Assembly: GCA_005799265.1 (NCBI GenBank) | Contig: SYHD01000325.1 | Span: 1-39,862 of the forward strand | Reading direction: 5' to 3' | From: Planctomycetia bacterium | Lineage (GTDB): Bacteria; Planctomycetota; Planctomycetia; Gemmatales; Gemmataceae | Length of the DNA: 39,862 bases | In this document: piece by piece, positions 32,254-39,862 of the stretch | How the letters are laid out: each line of letters starts with the position of its first letter | How positions within the stretch are numbered: position 1 is the first letter of the stretch | Notes under the pieces: model-generated | Seen by the model: the letters and a program-made list of their open reading frames with translations, nothing else | Databases searched by the model: none | Told to the model about the DNA's origin: nothing | Translations under genes and position numbers: made by a program

Positions 32254-32487
32254 ATGAGCGATTTGAAATCGCGCGTCGAAATCGCACTGGCCGCGCATGT
32301 CGGCCCCGCCCTCGAAATGGACGGCACGCTCCTGGAAGTGCTCGACATCACCGACGGCGTCGCCCGCATCCGCCTGGGCGGCGTGTGCGGCAACTGCCCC
32401 AGTTCGATCATGCTCGTCGTGAATGGCATCGAAGAGGAGCTTCGCAAGCACGTGCCGGAAGTCGCTTACATCGAGGCGGTCCCCTAG
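32254..32487 (+). CDS. NifU-like iron-sulfur scaffold domain protein
   Basis: A 77-residue protein consisting only of the NifU C-terminal (Nfu) domain. The signature GVCGNCPSS has Cys45 and Cys48 in the CxxC that holds a 4Fe-4S cluster between two subunits; GIEEELRKHVPEVAYIEAV is the matching C-terminal helix and strand. It delivers Fe-S clusters to target proteins in the cytoplasm. AGGGAAG precedes the ATG at 32254; a longer frame from 31657 is antisense noise over the upstream gene. The coding start lies just after the two-armed palindrome. The TIM-barrel gene follows 28 bases later. Confidence 0.92.
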   Translation: MSDLKSRVEIALAAHVGPALEMDGTLLEVLDITDGVARIRLGGVCGNCPSSIMLVVNGIEEELRKHVPEVAYIEAVP

Positions 32488-32515
32488 CCGCTTGCGGCAG
32501 GTCGGAAGAGCCATC

Positions 32516-33346
32516 ATGCACCTGGGTTACAACACCAACGGCTTCGCGCACCATCGCCTCGAAGACGCCCTGTCCATTCTCGCCGAGTTGGGCTACACGA
32601 GCGTTGCCATCACGCTCGATCATCACGCACTCAACCCGTTCGATGCCGATTGCGTTTCGCAATGCGAGCGCATTCGCGCCTTGCTAGAGACGCTGAAGCT
32701 GCGCTGTGTCATCGAGACAGGAGCACGTTTTTTGCTCGATTCACGCCGGAAGCACCAGCCGACCCTCCTCAGCGTATCCGCCGCGGATGCGCGTCGGCGT
32801 TTCGATTTCTTGCTGGCGTGTATCGACATCGCTCAGCGCTTGCGTGCGGATGCGCTCAGTTTCTGGTCCGGCACACCCGCTGAGGCGACAAGCAAGCACA
32901 TGACGTCGCTCGGCGCGGTCTGTCGCCGCTTGGCCGAGGAAGCGGCGAAACGAGACGTCCGCCTCGCCTTTGAGCCGGAACCGGGCATGTTCATCGACAC
33001 GATGGACAAGTTCGTGGAGTTGTACCGATGCGTCGATCATCCGAACTTCGGACTGACGCTCGACGTCGGACATTTGCACTGCATGGGTGAATTGCCGATC
33101 GCCGACCACATCGAACGCTGGAAGGATCGGCTGTGGAACGTGCATATCGAAGACATGCGTCGCGGCGTTCACGATCATCTGATGTTCGGCGACGGAGAAA
33201 TGGATTTCGCGCCGATCTTCGCCGCGTTGCGTTCGATCGGCTACGCAGGCGGAGTTCACGTTGAATTGAGCCGGCACAGCCACGATGCGGTCGAGACGGC
33301 GCGGCGGGCCCTGGAGTTCATGCGGGGCGTGCAAGAATCAAAATAG
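32516..33346 (+). CDS. Sugar phosphate isomerase/epimerase-like TIM barrel protein
   Basis: A 276-residue protein of the xylose-isomerase-like TIM barrel superfamily (AP endonuclease 2 family). The start at 32516 begins strand 1 (LGYNTNGF) and has GGAAGAG upstream. Metal ligands can be assigned: Glu153 in AFEPEPGMF, Asp183 and His186 in LDVGHLH, His210 and Glu212 in VHIEDM, and Glu250 in VHVELSRH. These fit a divalent-metal isomerase or epimerase of sugars or inositols. The DHHALNPF segment after strand 2 is distinctive but I cannot tie it to a substrate. It is probably in one transcript with the NifU-like gene; a functional link is not apparent. Confidence 0.85.
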   Translation: MHLGYNTNGFAHHRLEDALSILAELGYTSVAITLDHHALNPFDADCVSQCERIRALLETLKLRCVIETGARFLLDSRRKHQPTLLSVSAADARRRFDFLLACIDIAQRLRADALSFWSGTPAEATSKHMTSLGAVCRRLAEEAAKRDVRLAFEPEPGMFIDTMDKFVELYRCVDHPNFGLTLDVGHLHCMGELPIADHIERWKDRLWNVHIEDMRRGVHDHLMFGDGEMDFAPIFAALRSIGYAGGVHVELSRHSHDAVETARRALEFMRGVQESK

Positions 33347-33396
33347 CCTGCAGCGTCAGCAAGGGCTGTTGCGTTCTCCCTTGCTTGCGCTGCGGG
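33347..33396. repeat. Imperfect hairpin in a convergent gap
   Basis: A 19-base left arm beginning CCTGCAGCG and ending AGCAAGGG (33347-33365) pairs with a right arm CCCTTGCT...GCTGCGGG (33378-33396), with about three mismatches. It begins directly after the TIM-barrel stop codon and is related in sequence to the 4498-4595 element. It could end transcripts from both sides. Confidence 0.5.
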
Positions 33397-33432
33397 CCAG
33401 TCGCCAACTTAGGCGATGGGCAGTTGGAAAGA

Positions 33433-33502
33433 TACCCGTAGTCAATGCGACGCGGAGCGTCGCACCACATTGTGGCACGACGCTCCGCGTCGTGGACGGG
33501 TA
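33433..33502. repeat. CGACGCGGAGCGTCG two-armed palindrome
   Basis: CGACGCGGAGCGTCG (33448-33462) and CGACGCTCCGCGTCG (33478-33492) are perfect reverse complements, each also nearly self-complementary; outer TACCCGT (33433) pairs with ACGGGTA (33496). It lies between the convergent TIM-barrel and cytochrome c' genes. Confidence 0.65.
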
Positions 33503-33523
33503 CATTTAATTCTGCCGCTCGCC

Positions 33524-34129
33524 TTATTCCTTGAACTTGGCATGGCACGCATTGCAGGTCGAGTTGACCTTGGCGGCGGCCTTGGCGATGCCGGCGGCGT
33601 TCTTGGCGCCGGCGGCCTTGGCGAGTTCGAGGCTGGCGTCGCGCATCTGCTCCGACCATTCGTTCCAGGCTTTCTTGGTTTTGCCGGCGGGGCCGTCCTT
33701 GCCGGGCGTCTTGTTGCGGATTAATTGCGCCATGGCGGCAAGGTCATGGGCGGCTTCCTCGGCGGCGGCGGCTTCCTTGGCGACGTTGGCGAGCGGTTTC
33801 TTCGGGTCGGCGAGAAGCTGGAGCTTCTTTTCTAGGCCGTCCTCCGCCGGATTGGGTCCGAGCGGCGCGCGGCCCCAACCGATACCGCCTTTGTTGCGGG
33901 CGCGGAAGAGATGCATCAGGTCTGAGGTTTCCTCGAACGCCTTGGCGATCTTGATCGCTGCCGTCTCCGCGTCTGCGGCTTTCCCACTCTTGTACATGCC
34001 GGCGATCTTGAGGACATCAGGCCTCATGTCTTTGTCCCCGGCCGCTTGCGTCGGACCTGAGAGCGAGACGAAAATGAGCACTGCTGCCAGTGTCAAGATC
34101 GCGAGCCACATGCGTACCTTCGTTGCCAT
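33524..34129 (-). CDS. Cytochrome c'-like monoheme protein
   Basis: A 201-residue exported protein with a signal peptide (ending at about TQAAG, residue 30). The mature part is a helical bundle rich in Ala and Lys, and the heme site CNACH is only six residues from the C terminus, the arrangement of class II cytochromes c (c'). It is the last gene of the Rieske/cytochrome b operon, 42 bases after the cytochrome b gene. It probably sits in the periplasm as an electron acceptor or a regulatory subunit of the complex. It is longer than classical cytochrome c' (about 130 residues). Confidence 0.87.
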   Translation of the reverse strand: MATKVRMWLAILTLAAVLIFVSLSGPTQAAGDKDMRPDVLKIAGMYKSGKAADAETAAIKIAKAFEETSDLMHLFRARNKGGIGWGRAPLGPNPAEDGLEKKLQLLADPKKPLANVAKEAAAAEEAAHDLAAMAQLIRNKTPGKDGPAGKTKKAWNEWSEQMRDASLELAKAAGAKNAAGIAKAAAKVNSTCNACHAKFKE

Positions 34130-34171
34130 GAAATTCTCTCCTGTTGAGGTTGAAAGAACACTGCGCCATAC

Positions 34172-36307
34172 TCAGCGGATCGGAGCGCCGCCAAACACCG
34201 GGCGGTAGTCCCGAATCATCCATCTAATGATCAATTCACGTTCGACATCCGTCAAAAATTGAATCTGCTTGTCCGTGACGGTCGGATTGAGGTCGCGGAA
34301 TTCCTTGAGTGCGCCGGGCGCTTCCTGATCGCGGAATGCCGGCATGTTATTTTTCTCGCCGTACCTTGAGCCGTGCATGGGGCGCATGATCATGGAACGA
34401 ATCCATTCTGTTGAACCGTAGCCCGTCAGATCAGGCGCATCCTCGCCGGCGCCGTTGGTGCCCTCCAGCACATGGCAATTTTTGCATTTGTTGCGACCCA
34501 GTTCAAATGCTGCCTGCCCCTGCTTGGCAAGTTCCTTGTTCCGTTTGTCCTTGGGGTGGCGTTGATCGGCGAGCCATTTGGCGATGACCTCAAGCTCATC
34601 GTTTTGCTGTGCGACTTTCTTCTTGACGTCCGCATCTTCGCTTTCTCGCCAGCGTGCTTGCGCGTCGTCGATGCCCTTGCGCCAGTTGATCATACCCTTG
34701 GCCGGCGCCAGGATGAAATCGCCCTTGGCATCCACTTTCGGCTTCTTGTCATCATCGAGCACGCGCAGCTTCACCAGTCCTAAGTGCGTGTCCTTGCCAG
34801 GATTCTTGAGCAATTCGTGGATCCATTCGAACGAGGCATAATCGCCCAGATCGCTCGCGGATTTGCCTCCCTTCCAAGATTCGAATTTATCATCTTTACC
34901 GGCGCTGAAGTTGTGGCAACTGCCGCATTTTCCCTGAAATAGCAGGTTTCCGGTCGTATAGGGGTCGTTTCGTAACAGCACGTGCCCGCCTTCTACGTGC
35001 GTGCCGCCCATCGCCAACTGGCAGGCACGCTTCGCCTTGATCTCGGCTTCGTGGACATCGTGCTGGAATTTCTCGGCCTTCTCCTTCTCCTTCTTGCGTG
35101 TTTCCTCGTCGCCGGTTTTCATGATGCCGCCGAGGATGCCCTCCGGTTGATCGTCGTCAAGGGCCTTGAGCGTCAAGAGGCCAACCATCACGAACAGTAC
35201 TGTCAAAAACACGATGCCAACGAAGTGGCCGAGCTTGCGCACGGGACCGAAGCCGAGCAGGGGAAGCAGAAACAGAATCATCATGACGCCATTGGGAATG
35301 ATGACCGTGCCCCAGATGGCATAATCGCCTGGGAAGTACTTGAGAAGCTGGAAGAGGAAAAGGAAATACCATTCGGGCCGGGCCGGATAGTTGGCGGTAT
35401 TGCGATCGGCGGAGGCGTCAAGCTCGGCGCCTTTGCCCTCGACGCCGTAACGCGCGATCTTTTCATAAAGATTAGGTTCCGATCCGTCTTCATGCGGCGG
35501 CGGCGTCACCTTGTGCGCGAAGCCGTACAGTACCATGCCGAGCATGATCCCGAACACCACCATACAGGCGAGCATGTCGTAGAACGCCTGGCGCGGCCAG
35601 AACGGTTCGGTCCCCTTGGCGTGTTCATTCTCCGGATTGCTGACCAGGCCCTGTTTATTTTCAGTCGAGGTCACGCCATGCCGGCGGAAGATTGCGACGT
35701 GGGCGACGAGCATGCCGATCAGCGTCAGCGGCAAGATCGCGACATGCAGGGCGTAGAAGCGCGTTAAGGTGTAGTTGCCGTAGTCGGGGCCGCCGACCGC
35801 TTGATGGCGCACCTCCTCGCCTATTTCGGGCAAGGTGCCGGCGATGTTGGTCGCGACCATGGTCGCCCAGTAGCCTTTCTGGTCCCACGGCAGCAGGTAT
35901 CCGGTCAGGCTCAGGCCGAGGGTGACGCTCAATAGGCCGATGCCGAGCCACCAGTTGAGTTCGCGCGGGGGCAGATGGGCGCCGGCGATGACGACTTGCA
36001 GCATGTGCAGGGCGATGAGGACCATCATGGTCTGCGAGCCGAAATGGTGCAGGCCGCGGATGAGCCAGCCGAAGTCCATCTTGTACTGGATGGCGTGGAC
36101 GCTGTTCCAGGCTTGCGAGGCGCTGGGACTGTATGCGGTCATCAGCATGATGCCGGTGATGAGCTGGATGCTGAAGACGAAGGCCAGACAACTCCCCCAG
36201 ACGTAGCGCCAGCGGGCGCCGCCGGGGATGCCTTCGAGCAGCATGGCGCTCAGCAGGCTGCGGATACCGGCACGATGATCCAACCAATTAATCAGGGTTG
36301 TGAACAC
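34172..36307 (-). CDS. Cytochrome b fused to a diheme cytochrome c (quinol:cytochrome c reductase)
   Basis: A 711-residue inner-membrane protein. Residues 1-215 form the N-terminal cytochrome b domain, with heme-ligand His in GLHHFGSQTMMVLIALHMLQ and in YALHVAILPLTLIGMLVAHV, and WGSCLAF in the first helix. Residues 240-400 form the C-terminal domain with the Qo-site PEWYFLFLFQLLKYFPG. A charged helix (about 400-430) leads to two c-type domains with CGSCH (461-465) and CKNCH (608-612). It thus merges cytochrome b with the cytochrome c1 role. It takes electrons from menaquinol and passes them through Rieske and c hemes. The upstream Rieske and downstream cytochrome c' genes are 42 bases away on each side. 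Confidence 0.93.
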   Translation of the reverse strand: MFTTLINWLDHRAGIRSLLSAMLLEGIPGGARWRYVWGSCLAFVFSIQLITGIMLMTAYSPSASQAWNSVHAIQYKMDFGWLIRGLHHFGSQTMMVLIALHMLQVVIAGAHLPPRELNWWLGIGLLSVTLGLSLTGYLLPWDQKGYWATMVATNIAGTLPEIGEEVRHQAVGGPDYGNYTLTRFYALHVAILPLTLIGMLVAHVAIFRRHGVTSTENKQGLVSNPENEHAKGTEPFWPRQAFYDMLACMVVFGIMLGMVLYGFAHKVTPPPHEDGSEPNLYEKIARYGVEGKGAELDASADRNTANYPARPEWYFLFLFQLLKYFPGDYAIWGTVIIPNGVMMILFLLPLLGFGPVRKLGHFVGIVFLTVLFVMVGLLTLKALDDDQPEGILGGIMKTGDEETRKKEKEKAEKFQHDVHEAEIKAKRACQLAMGGTHVEGGHVLLRNDPYTTGNLLFQGKCGSCHNFSAGKDDKFESWKGGKSASDLGDYASFEWIHELLKNPGKDTHLGLVKLRVLDDDKKPKVDAKGDFILAPAKGMINWRKGIDDAQARWRESEDADVKKKVAQQNDELEVIAKWLADQRHPKDKRNKELAKQGQAAFELGRNKCKNCHVLEGTNGAGEDAPDLTGYGSTEWIRSMIMRPMHGSRYGEKNNMPAFRDQEAPGALKEFRDLNPTVTDKQIQFLTDVERELIIRWMIRDYRPVFGGAPIR

Positions 36308-36349
36308 AAGCGGTCCTTCGGTAAGCTGGGGTTTCGCAAGGAAGGTGGG

Positions 36350-36955
36350 TCAACCAATCGCGTTCTTCTCGATTTTCAGCGCCTCGAATCGTTGATACTT
36401 GACCTCGAGTCGATTGAATTCCGGATCGTCTTCGTCGATCTCCCATTCGAGCGAATCCATGCCGCGCCTGGCGGGATTGCCCACTCCTGCTTGCGCTCCG
36501 GCCAGAGTGAATCGCGCGGAGTGGCATGGGCAGAGGAAGCCGTCGCCGCCGAGGTTGACCGAACAGCCCAGATGTGGGCAGATCGTCGTGAAAACGAGGA
36601 GGAATGCGTCCTTTTCGGCTTGCGGCCTGGCGTTGAACGCGACCACGGCCGCTTTGTCCGGGAAGGCCGGCAGTGCTTGATCTCTTTTGACGACCCAGAC
36701 TCGTCCCAGGACATCGTTGGGGTAGAGCGTCCAGCCATCGACGCGCGTGTCGCGAATAACTCCCTGGACCGGAGTCGCGCGGAGGTCGTCAAGCTTGACG
36801 CCGTCTATCAGCTTCATCGCACTCTTGGGGGCACGCCGATGCCGCGGATCGATCACGTAGCAGACGATCGGGACGCCCAGGATCGCGGAGAAAATCGCTC
36901 CAAGACCGAAGGTGAGGAAGCCGAGGAAGGACCGGCGTTGAGGTTCCAGTGCCAT
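36350..36955 (-). CDS. Rieske iron-sulfur protein of the quinol reductase
   Basis: A 201-residue protein. The N terminus has a twin-arginine-like anchor (EPQRRSFLGFLTFGLGAIFS) that is probably kept as a membrane helix. The 2Fe-2S domain carries CPHLGC (126-131) and CPCHSARF (142-149); ligands are Cys126, His128, Cys142 and His145, with Cys131 and Cys144 forming the usual disulfide. About 35 residues follow the cluster site. The ATG at 36955 is preferred to a GTG at 36967, which has no room for a ribosome-binding site. It is the first gene of the three-gene operon, with a good promoter at 37007-37034. Confidence 0.94.
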   Translation of the reverse strand: MALEPQRRSFLGFLTFGLGAIFSAILGVPIVCYVIDPRHRRAPKSAMKLIDGVKLDDLRATPVQGVIRDTRVDGWTLYPNDVLGRVWVVKRDQALPAFPDKAAVVAFNARPQAEKDAFLLVFTTICPHLGCSVNLGGDGFLCPCHSARFTLAGAQAGVGNPARRGMDSLEWEIDEDDPEFNRLEVKYQRFEALKIEKNAIG

Positions 36956-37006
36956 GGTGGGATGCACTCCGGCGCAGCGGCGAGGCGGGAATTATTGACG
37001 CGTGTT

Positions 37007-37034
37007 ATTTTACCCGTTGCGCGGGTAATGTCAA
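37007..37034 (-). promoter_or_regulatory. Near-consensus promoter of the Rieske operon with a palindrome in the spacer
   Basis: On the minus strand TTGACA (37034-37029), 16 bases, TAAAAT (37012-37007). The palindrome TTACCCG-CGCAA-CGGGTAA (37028-37010) fills the spacer. Transcription would start near 37000, about 45 bases before the ATG. Confidence 0.65.
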
Positions 37035-37114
37035 TTGCCCAACGCCTCGATTTGCCGCTGGCAGTTTGGCGTGCGCGGCAGAGAGCTAATTTGCAGGGCG
37101 TCTCTATCCGAACG

Positions 37115-39355
37115 TTAACGTGCCAGCGTCTTGAGGCGCAGATCGATTTGCCGTTGAATCCAAAAGTAATTGCCTCGTTCCGTCCAGTCGTTGGCGAGAA
37201 GATCGAGCCGCTTTTTCAAGGCGGCGCGGCGCTCTGGCGGGAGACTTTCGGCGAGTTTCTTTACCTCCGCGTGCAAGGCGCCGCTCTTCAACAACGCATC
37301 GATCTCTTCCCTGGTGCGCTGCAAATACACGTGGGCCTTTTTCGCGCCGTCGGTGCCGACATGAGGCAGGCATTCCGCGAAGCGGATCTTGGCCTGGAAG
37401 TATTTGTGTACGTCGAGGTGAAGGGTTTCAAGCAGAACGAGGCGATGTGCGAAGGGGTCTATCCTGTCGCTGGGAACGCGTTCGCTGAGTCGCGTAAGGC
37501 GCTGATCGATCAGCGCCTGCAAGGCGATGCGTTCGATGTAGAAGTTTCCCCAGGCGCTCTTGGCGAGAATCCAGGCTTCATCGGCACGCGTCTGGGCGCC
37601 TTTGTCGGGATTGCCGGCAGCGCGCAGCTTGGCCTGAAGCTGCTCGGCCTTTTCATGATTGGCGAACGCCTGCGAGCGCGCCAGTTCGAAGTGAAGGTAG
37701 TCGCGCAGGCCAATGGCGATGATGCGCGTCGTGACGCGGATGTGCACCTCCGTCACGGTCTTGTCAGTCTTCGGGTCGGTCTTGGTAATGACTTCGAACA
37801 AAAGTTCGCGCACGGGCCTGCCGGTGTCCGGGTCAATCTTCATTTCTTTTTCCACATCGACCAGCATTTCCAGGAATTCGTCCTGCGTCCACATGGCTTG
37901 CAGCATCGGCTCCGCACGCGCACGCATCTTGGGATCGGCATCGCCTAACAAATTGGCGTGCACTTTTTTCAGGGTGTCGCGCCACTTTTCCAATTCCGCG
38001 CGGAACTTGTCAGACTGGGCCAGATCGACAAGCGTGTCGTTACGCGCGAAAGAGAGTAAGCGTTCTTGCCGGCGTCTGAGCGCCTCATGTTGACCGCGCA
38101 AATAGAGATCACGCGTCTGCAGGTCGTAATTGAGCAAGAGTCGTTCCGAGATGCCTTGTAGCATTTGCCAGGCGGTTCTCGGCAACACGTCATCGCGGAT
38201 GTTGACGCGCGCGTAGTTGGCCAAAGTGTCGTGAAGAGGAACGCGTGCCTGGGCGACGGCGACGGCGCGGTTTGCCTCGTCGATGCCGCCGTCTTGCTTG
38301 GCGAGGAACATCCGCAAGGCCCGCGTCGGCGAATTGAGGGGCGGCGTCTTGTCCTTGGCTTGCGAGTTCCACACCTTGACCGGGGTCTTGGTGAGCGCTG
38401 AAATCTCGCGGTGCAGCTTGTCGGCCGCCAGATGCAGGACGATAGGATCGTTCTTGTGAAGCTTCTTTTGCAAATCAAGCATCCGCGGCGCCAGCGCATA
38501 GAGCGGACAGACGAGCCGAGGTTCGAGCTTCTTCACCTGCGCCTCCGTGAACCCTGACGGTTCAAGCAGCGCCGCATCCGTCTCGACTTCACTCAAGGTC
38601 GCAATGCTCTTGCCGTCCTTGCCGCGCACGGCCATTTCCAGACGCGGATCAAAGAGCCGCAAGTTCTTGTCCTTTGCGTCATGAACGGCGACGAGAAACA
38701 GCAACGGCTCCGAATCGGGCACGACGATCAGGCAGCCCTCGCCGCGCCCTTGCCGCAACAGCGCGAGGAAAACGAGCGCTCGATCCAGCGCATCGGCGTG
38801 GCCGCGCCGCAGCGCGAATGCCGGCGGGATCCAGGTATCGACTTGTTCGTGCAGGATGACATTGCGCATCACCCAGAGGAAGTAATGATTCGCCTGTTCA
38901 ATGGGATCGAGAGTGCGCACCTCGACGGAACGAGCCGCCGCGCGCAAGAGGAAACACTCATCAAGATAGTGCGCGTCGGCCGGGCGAAAGGACTGCGATT
39001 CGACTTCGGCCATCTCCGCGTCGTTCAGATTCGCGTGGCCTTCGAGAAACTTGCGATTATCAAGCGTGAGGCGGACGTCGGCGCCGACGTCTTGCGTGCT
39101 GGATTTGCCGGCGAGTGCTTGCAAGCCGTCGCGCAGGCGCGTCCAGTCGTCGCTGACGCGCGGATTTTCAGGATAGCGAGCTGAGTCGGCAAACGTCGCG
39201 ATTGCATCGTGTTCCCGGCCGACCTTGTCTTTGTCTTTCTCGCCAACCTTCGCAATGTTCTTGGATATCGGCGGTCGGCCGCAACCGACAATCAGGATCA
39301 GCACGACGGCGAAATAGCTTGGGTGAATTTTCATGTTGCGCATCATGTTGCTCAT
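37115..39355 (-). CDS. Large lipoprotein with a transglutaminase-like segment
   Basis: A 746-residue protein. The start at 39355 overlaps the kdsA stop (ATGA) and is followed by a lipoprotein signal, [16 protein letters not shown], lipidated Cys25. At about 150-230 the segment [19 protein letters not shown] with [20 protein letters not shown] resembles transglutaminase-like domains, in which the Gly-x-Ala/Cys-x-Asp-Arg-Ala step precedes a helix; the catalytic Cys appears replaced by His-Ala, so activity is unlikely. The rest is helical and charged with no family I recognise. It probably sits in the periplasm. Coupling to kdsA suggests a tie to envelope building, but it is only positional. Confidence 0.75.
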   Translation of the reverse strand: MSNMMRNMKIHPSYFAVVLILIVGCGRPPISKNIAKVGEKDKDKVGREHDAIATFADSARYPENPRVSDDWTRLRDGLQALAGKSSTQDVGADVRLTLDNRKFLEGHANLNDAEMAEVESQSFRPADAHYLDECFLLRAAARSVEVRTLDPIEQANHYFLWVMRNVILHEQVDTWIPPAFALRRGHADALDRALVFLALLRQGRGEGCLIVVPDSEPLLFLVAVHDAKDKNLRLFDPRLEMAVRGKDGKSIATLSEVETDAALLEPSGFTEAQVKKLEPRLVCPLYALAPRMLDLQKKLHKNDPIVLHLAADKLHREISALTKTPVKVWNSQAKDKTPPLNSPTRALRMFLAKQDGGIDEANRAVAVAQARVPLHDTLANYARVNIRDDVLPRTAWQMLQGISERLLLNYDLQTRDLYLRGQHEALRRRQERLLSFARNDTLVDLAQSDKFRAELEKWRDTLKKVHANLLGDADPKMRARAEPMLQAMWTQDEFLEMLVDVEKEMKIDPDTGRPVRELLFEVITKTDPKTDKTVTEVHIRVTTRIIAIGLRDYLHFELARSQAFANHEKAEQLQAKLRAAGNPDKGAQTRADEAWILAKSAWGNFYIERIALQALIDQRLTRLSERVPSDRIDPFAHRLVLLETLHLDVHKYFQAKIRFAECLPHVGTDGAKKAHVYLQRTREEIDALLKSGALHAEVKKLAESLPPERRAALKKRLDLLANDWTERGNYFWIQRQIDLRLKTLAR

Positions 39356-39862
39356 GTGGCGACCGCGTGTCCGTTGCTCAATGCGGGCTCGGCCAAGGCT
39401 TGACGAAGCCGCAAGCAGCAGGCGATCAAGCTCGGCAAGTCGGCAAGGGCAATCATATTCGGGCCGTCGCTCAACGCCTCGTCCGGGCGGGGGTGCGTCT
39501 CGATGAACACGCCATCGCAGCCGCACGCGACGGCCGCCTTCGCCAGGAACGGGACCATGCGTCGATCGCCGTCGGTGCGGTCGCCTTTGCCCGCTGGTTT
39601 CTGTACGCTGTGAGTCGCGTCAAAGATCACGGGACAGCCGAATTCTTGCATCCAGGGGATCGCCCGCATGTCATTGACAAGTTGCCCGTAGCCGAAGGTG
39701 GAGCCGCGCTCGGTGAGGAGAAGCTGGCGATTGCCGACCTCGTGCATCTTGGCGACGACGTTCTTCATGTCCCAGGGGGCCATGAACTGCCCCTTTTTGA
39801 CGTTGACTGGCTTGCCGGTGCGTCCCGCCGCCAGGATCAGGTCGGTCTGGCGGGCGAGAAAC
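39352..39862 (-). CDS. kdsA: 3-deoxy-8-phosphooctulonate synthase (KdsA), C-terminal part
   Basis: About 169 residues of KdsA; the N-terminal part lies beyond the window. Diagnostic motifs: [20 protein letters not shown] then [41 protein letters not shown], and [18 protein letters not shown], which carry the phosphoenolpyruvate, arabinose-5-phosphate and metal ligands. It joins phosphoenolpyruvate with arabinose-5-phosphate to make Kdo-8-phosphate for lipopolysaccharide, in the cytoplasm. The ending LSNGHAVAT overlaps the next gene by ATGA. Presence of KdsA fits a planctomycete that makes Kdo-containing lipopolysaccharide. Cys residues in place of the Asn in strand 1 that mark metal dependence cannot be checked here. 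Confidence 0.96.
   Translation of the reverse strand, partial: FLARQTDLILAAGRTGKPVNVKKGQFMAPWDMKNVVAKMHEVGNRQLLLTERGSTFGYGQLVNDMRAIPWMQEFGCPVIFDATHSVQKPAGKGDRTDGDRRMVPFLAKAAVACGCDGVFIETHPRPDEALSDGPNMIALADLPSLIACCLRLRQALAEPALSNGHAVAT

Noticed and set aside
35975..37948. A 657-codon open frame on the plus strand
   Set aside because: It runs antisense across cytochrome b, Rieske and the large lipoprotein, all with clear domains; its translation is a GC-driven shadow with no family pattern.
1..39862. CRISPR arrays, tRNA and rRNA genes
   Set aside because: No regularly spaced direct repeats and no tRNA T-loop or rRNA signatures were found on either strand.

Overview
The window reads as chromosomal DNA of a planctomycete, most likely from the Gemmata side of the phylum (inference from gene content only). 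Markers seen are a PVC-type heme-binding CxxCH dehydrogenase with HEAT repeats, two Tat-exported DUF1501 proteins, a PSD1-type (PSCyt1/DUF1549/DUF1553) cytochrome, a DUF1559 prepilin-like protein with its small lipoprotein, a DUF1080 protein, an HtrA protease, a eukaryote-like Ser/Thr kinase and many small secreted proteins. Base composition is GC-rich and ORFs are dense. I see no tRNA, rRNA, CRISPR array, phage module or intact insertion sequence.

Layout. 1-95 is the 3' end of lepA. 136-749 is a two-gene unit whose second, RelE-like gene is interrupted by an amber codon. 815-5534 (minus) holds a giant secreted c-type dehydrogenase and a secreted prenyltransferase-fold repeat protein, separated by a long perfect inverted repeat. 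5762-8274 (plus) holds a secreted protein coupled to a lipoprotein, a clear rho-independent terminator, a LarA-like protein lacking its catalytic residues, and a SET-domain protein. 8554-10338 is a membrane-anchored Ser/Thr kinase. 10591-12969 (minus) has a PfkB sugar kinase and a cytochrome P450. 13169-16301 has DUF1501 (plus), then a lipoprotein and DUF1559 (minus). 16421-22631 (minus) carries a decayed mobile-element-like fragment, DUF1501, a decayed toxin-antitoxin pair, PSD1 and a TolC-like protein. 22815-22960 is a candidate structured small RNA on the plus strand ending in a strong terminator. 23016-25829 (minus) has DUF1080 and a POT peptide transporter with an unusual inserted domain. 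25937-28049 (plus) has an SDR, a VOC protein and queC. 28107-29513 (minus) is HtrA/DegP. 29822-33346 (plus) has a TPR protein, a response regulator overlapping a Nudix-MBL fusion, a NifU-like protein and a TIM-barrel protein. 33524-36955 (minus) is a Rieske, cytochrome b/diheme c fusion and cytochrome c' operon behind a near-consensus promoter. 37115-39862 (minus) is a large lipoprotein overlapping kdsA, which runs off the end.

How the genes fit together. The best-supported functional unit is the quinol:cytochrome c reductase operon (Rieske, cytochrome b fused to two c hemes, small cytochrome c'). The DUF1501/PSD1/CxxCH dehydrogenase/DUF1080 set is the family-rich secreted repertoire of planctomycetes, usually linked to polysaccharide use, though exact substrates are unknown. 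queC (queuosine/7-deazaguanine), kdsA (Kdo for lipopolysaccharide) and lepA are housekeeping genes.

The most unusual features lie between genes or inside them: at least four copies of a palindromic element with arms GTTTAGCGCTC / GAGCGCTAAAC, two of which supply the stop codon of the neighbouring gene; several other palindrome families; one palindromic repeat inserted in frame inside the PSD1 gene; the candidate small RNA; and two separate toxin-like genes that have lost their reading frame while their partner genes remain intact.
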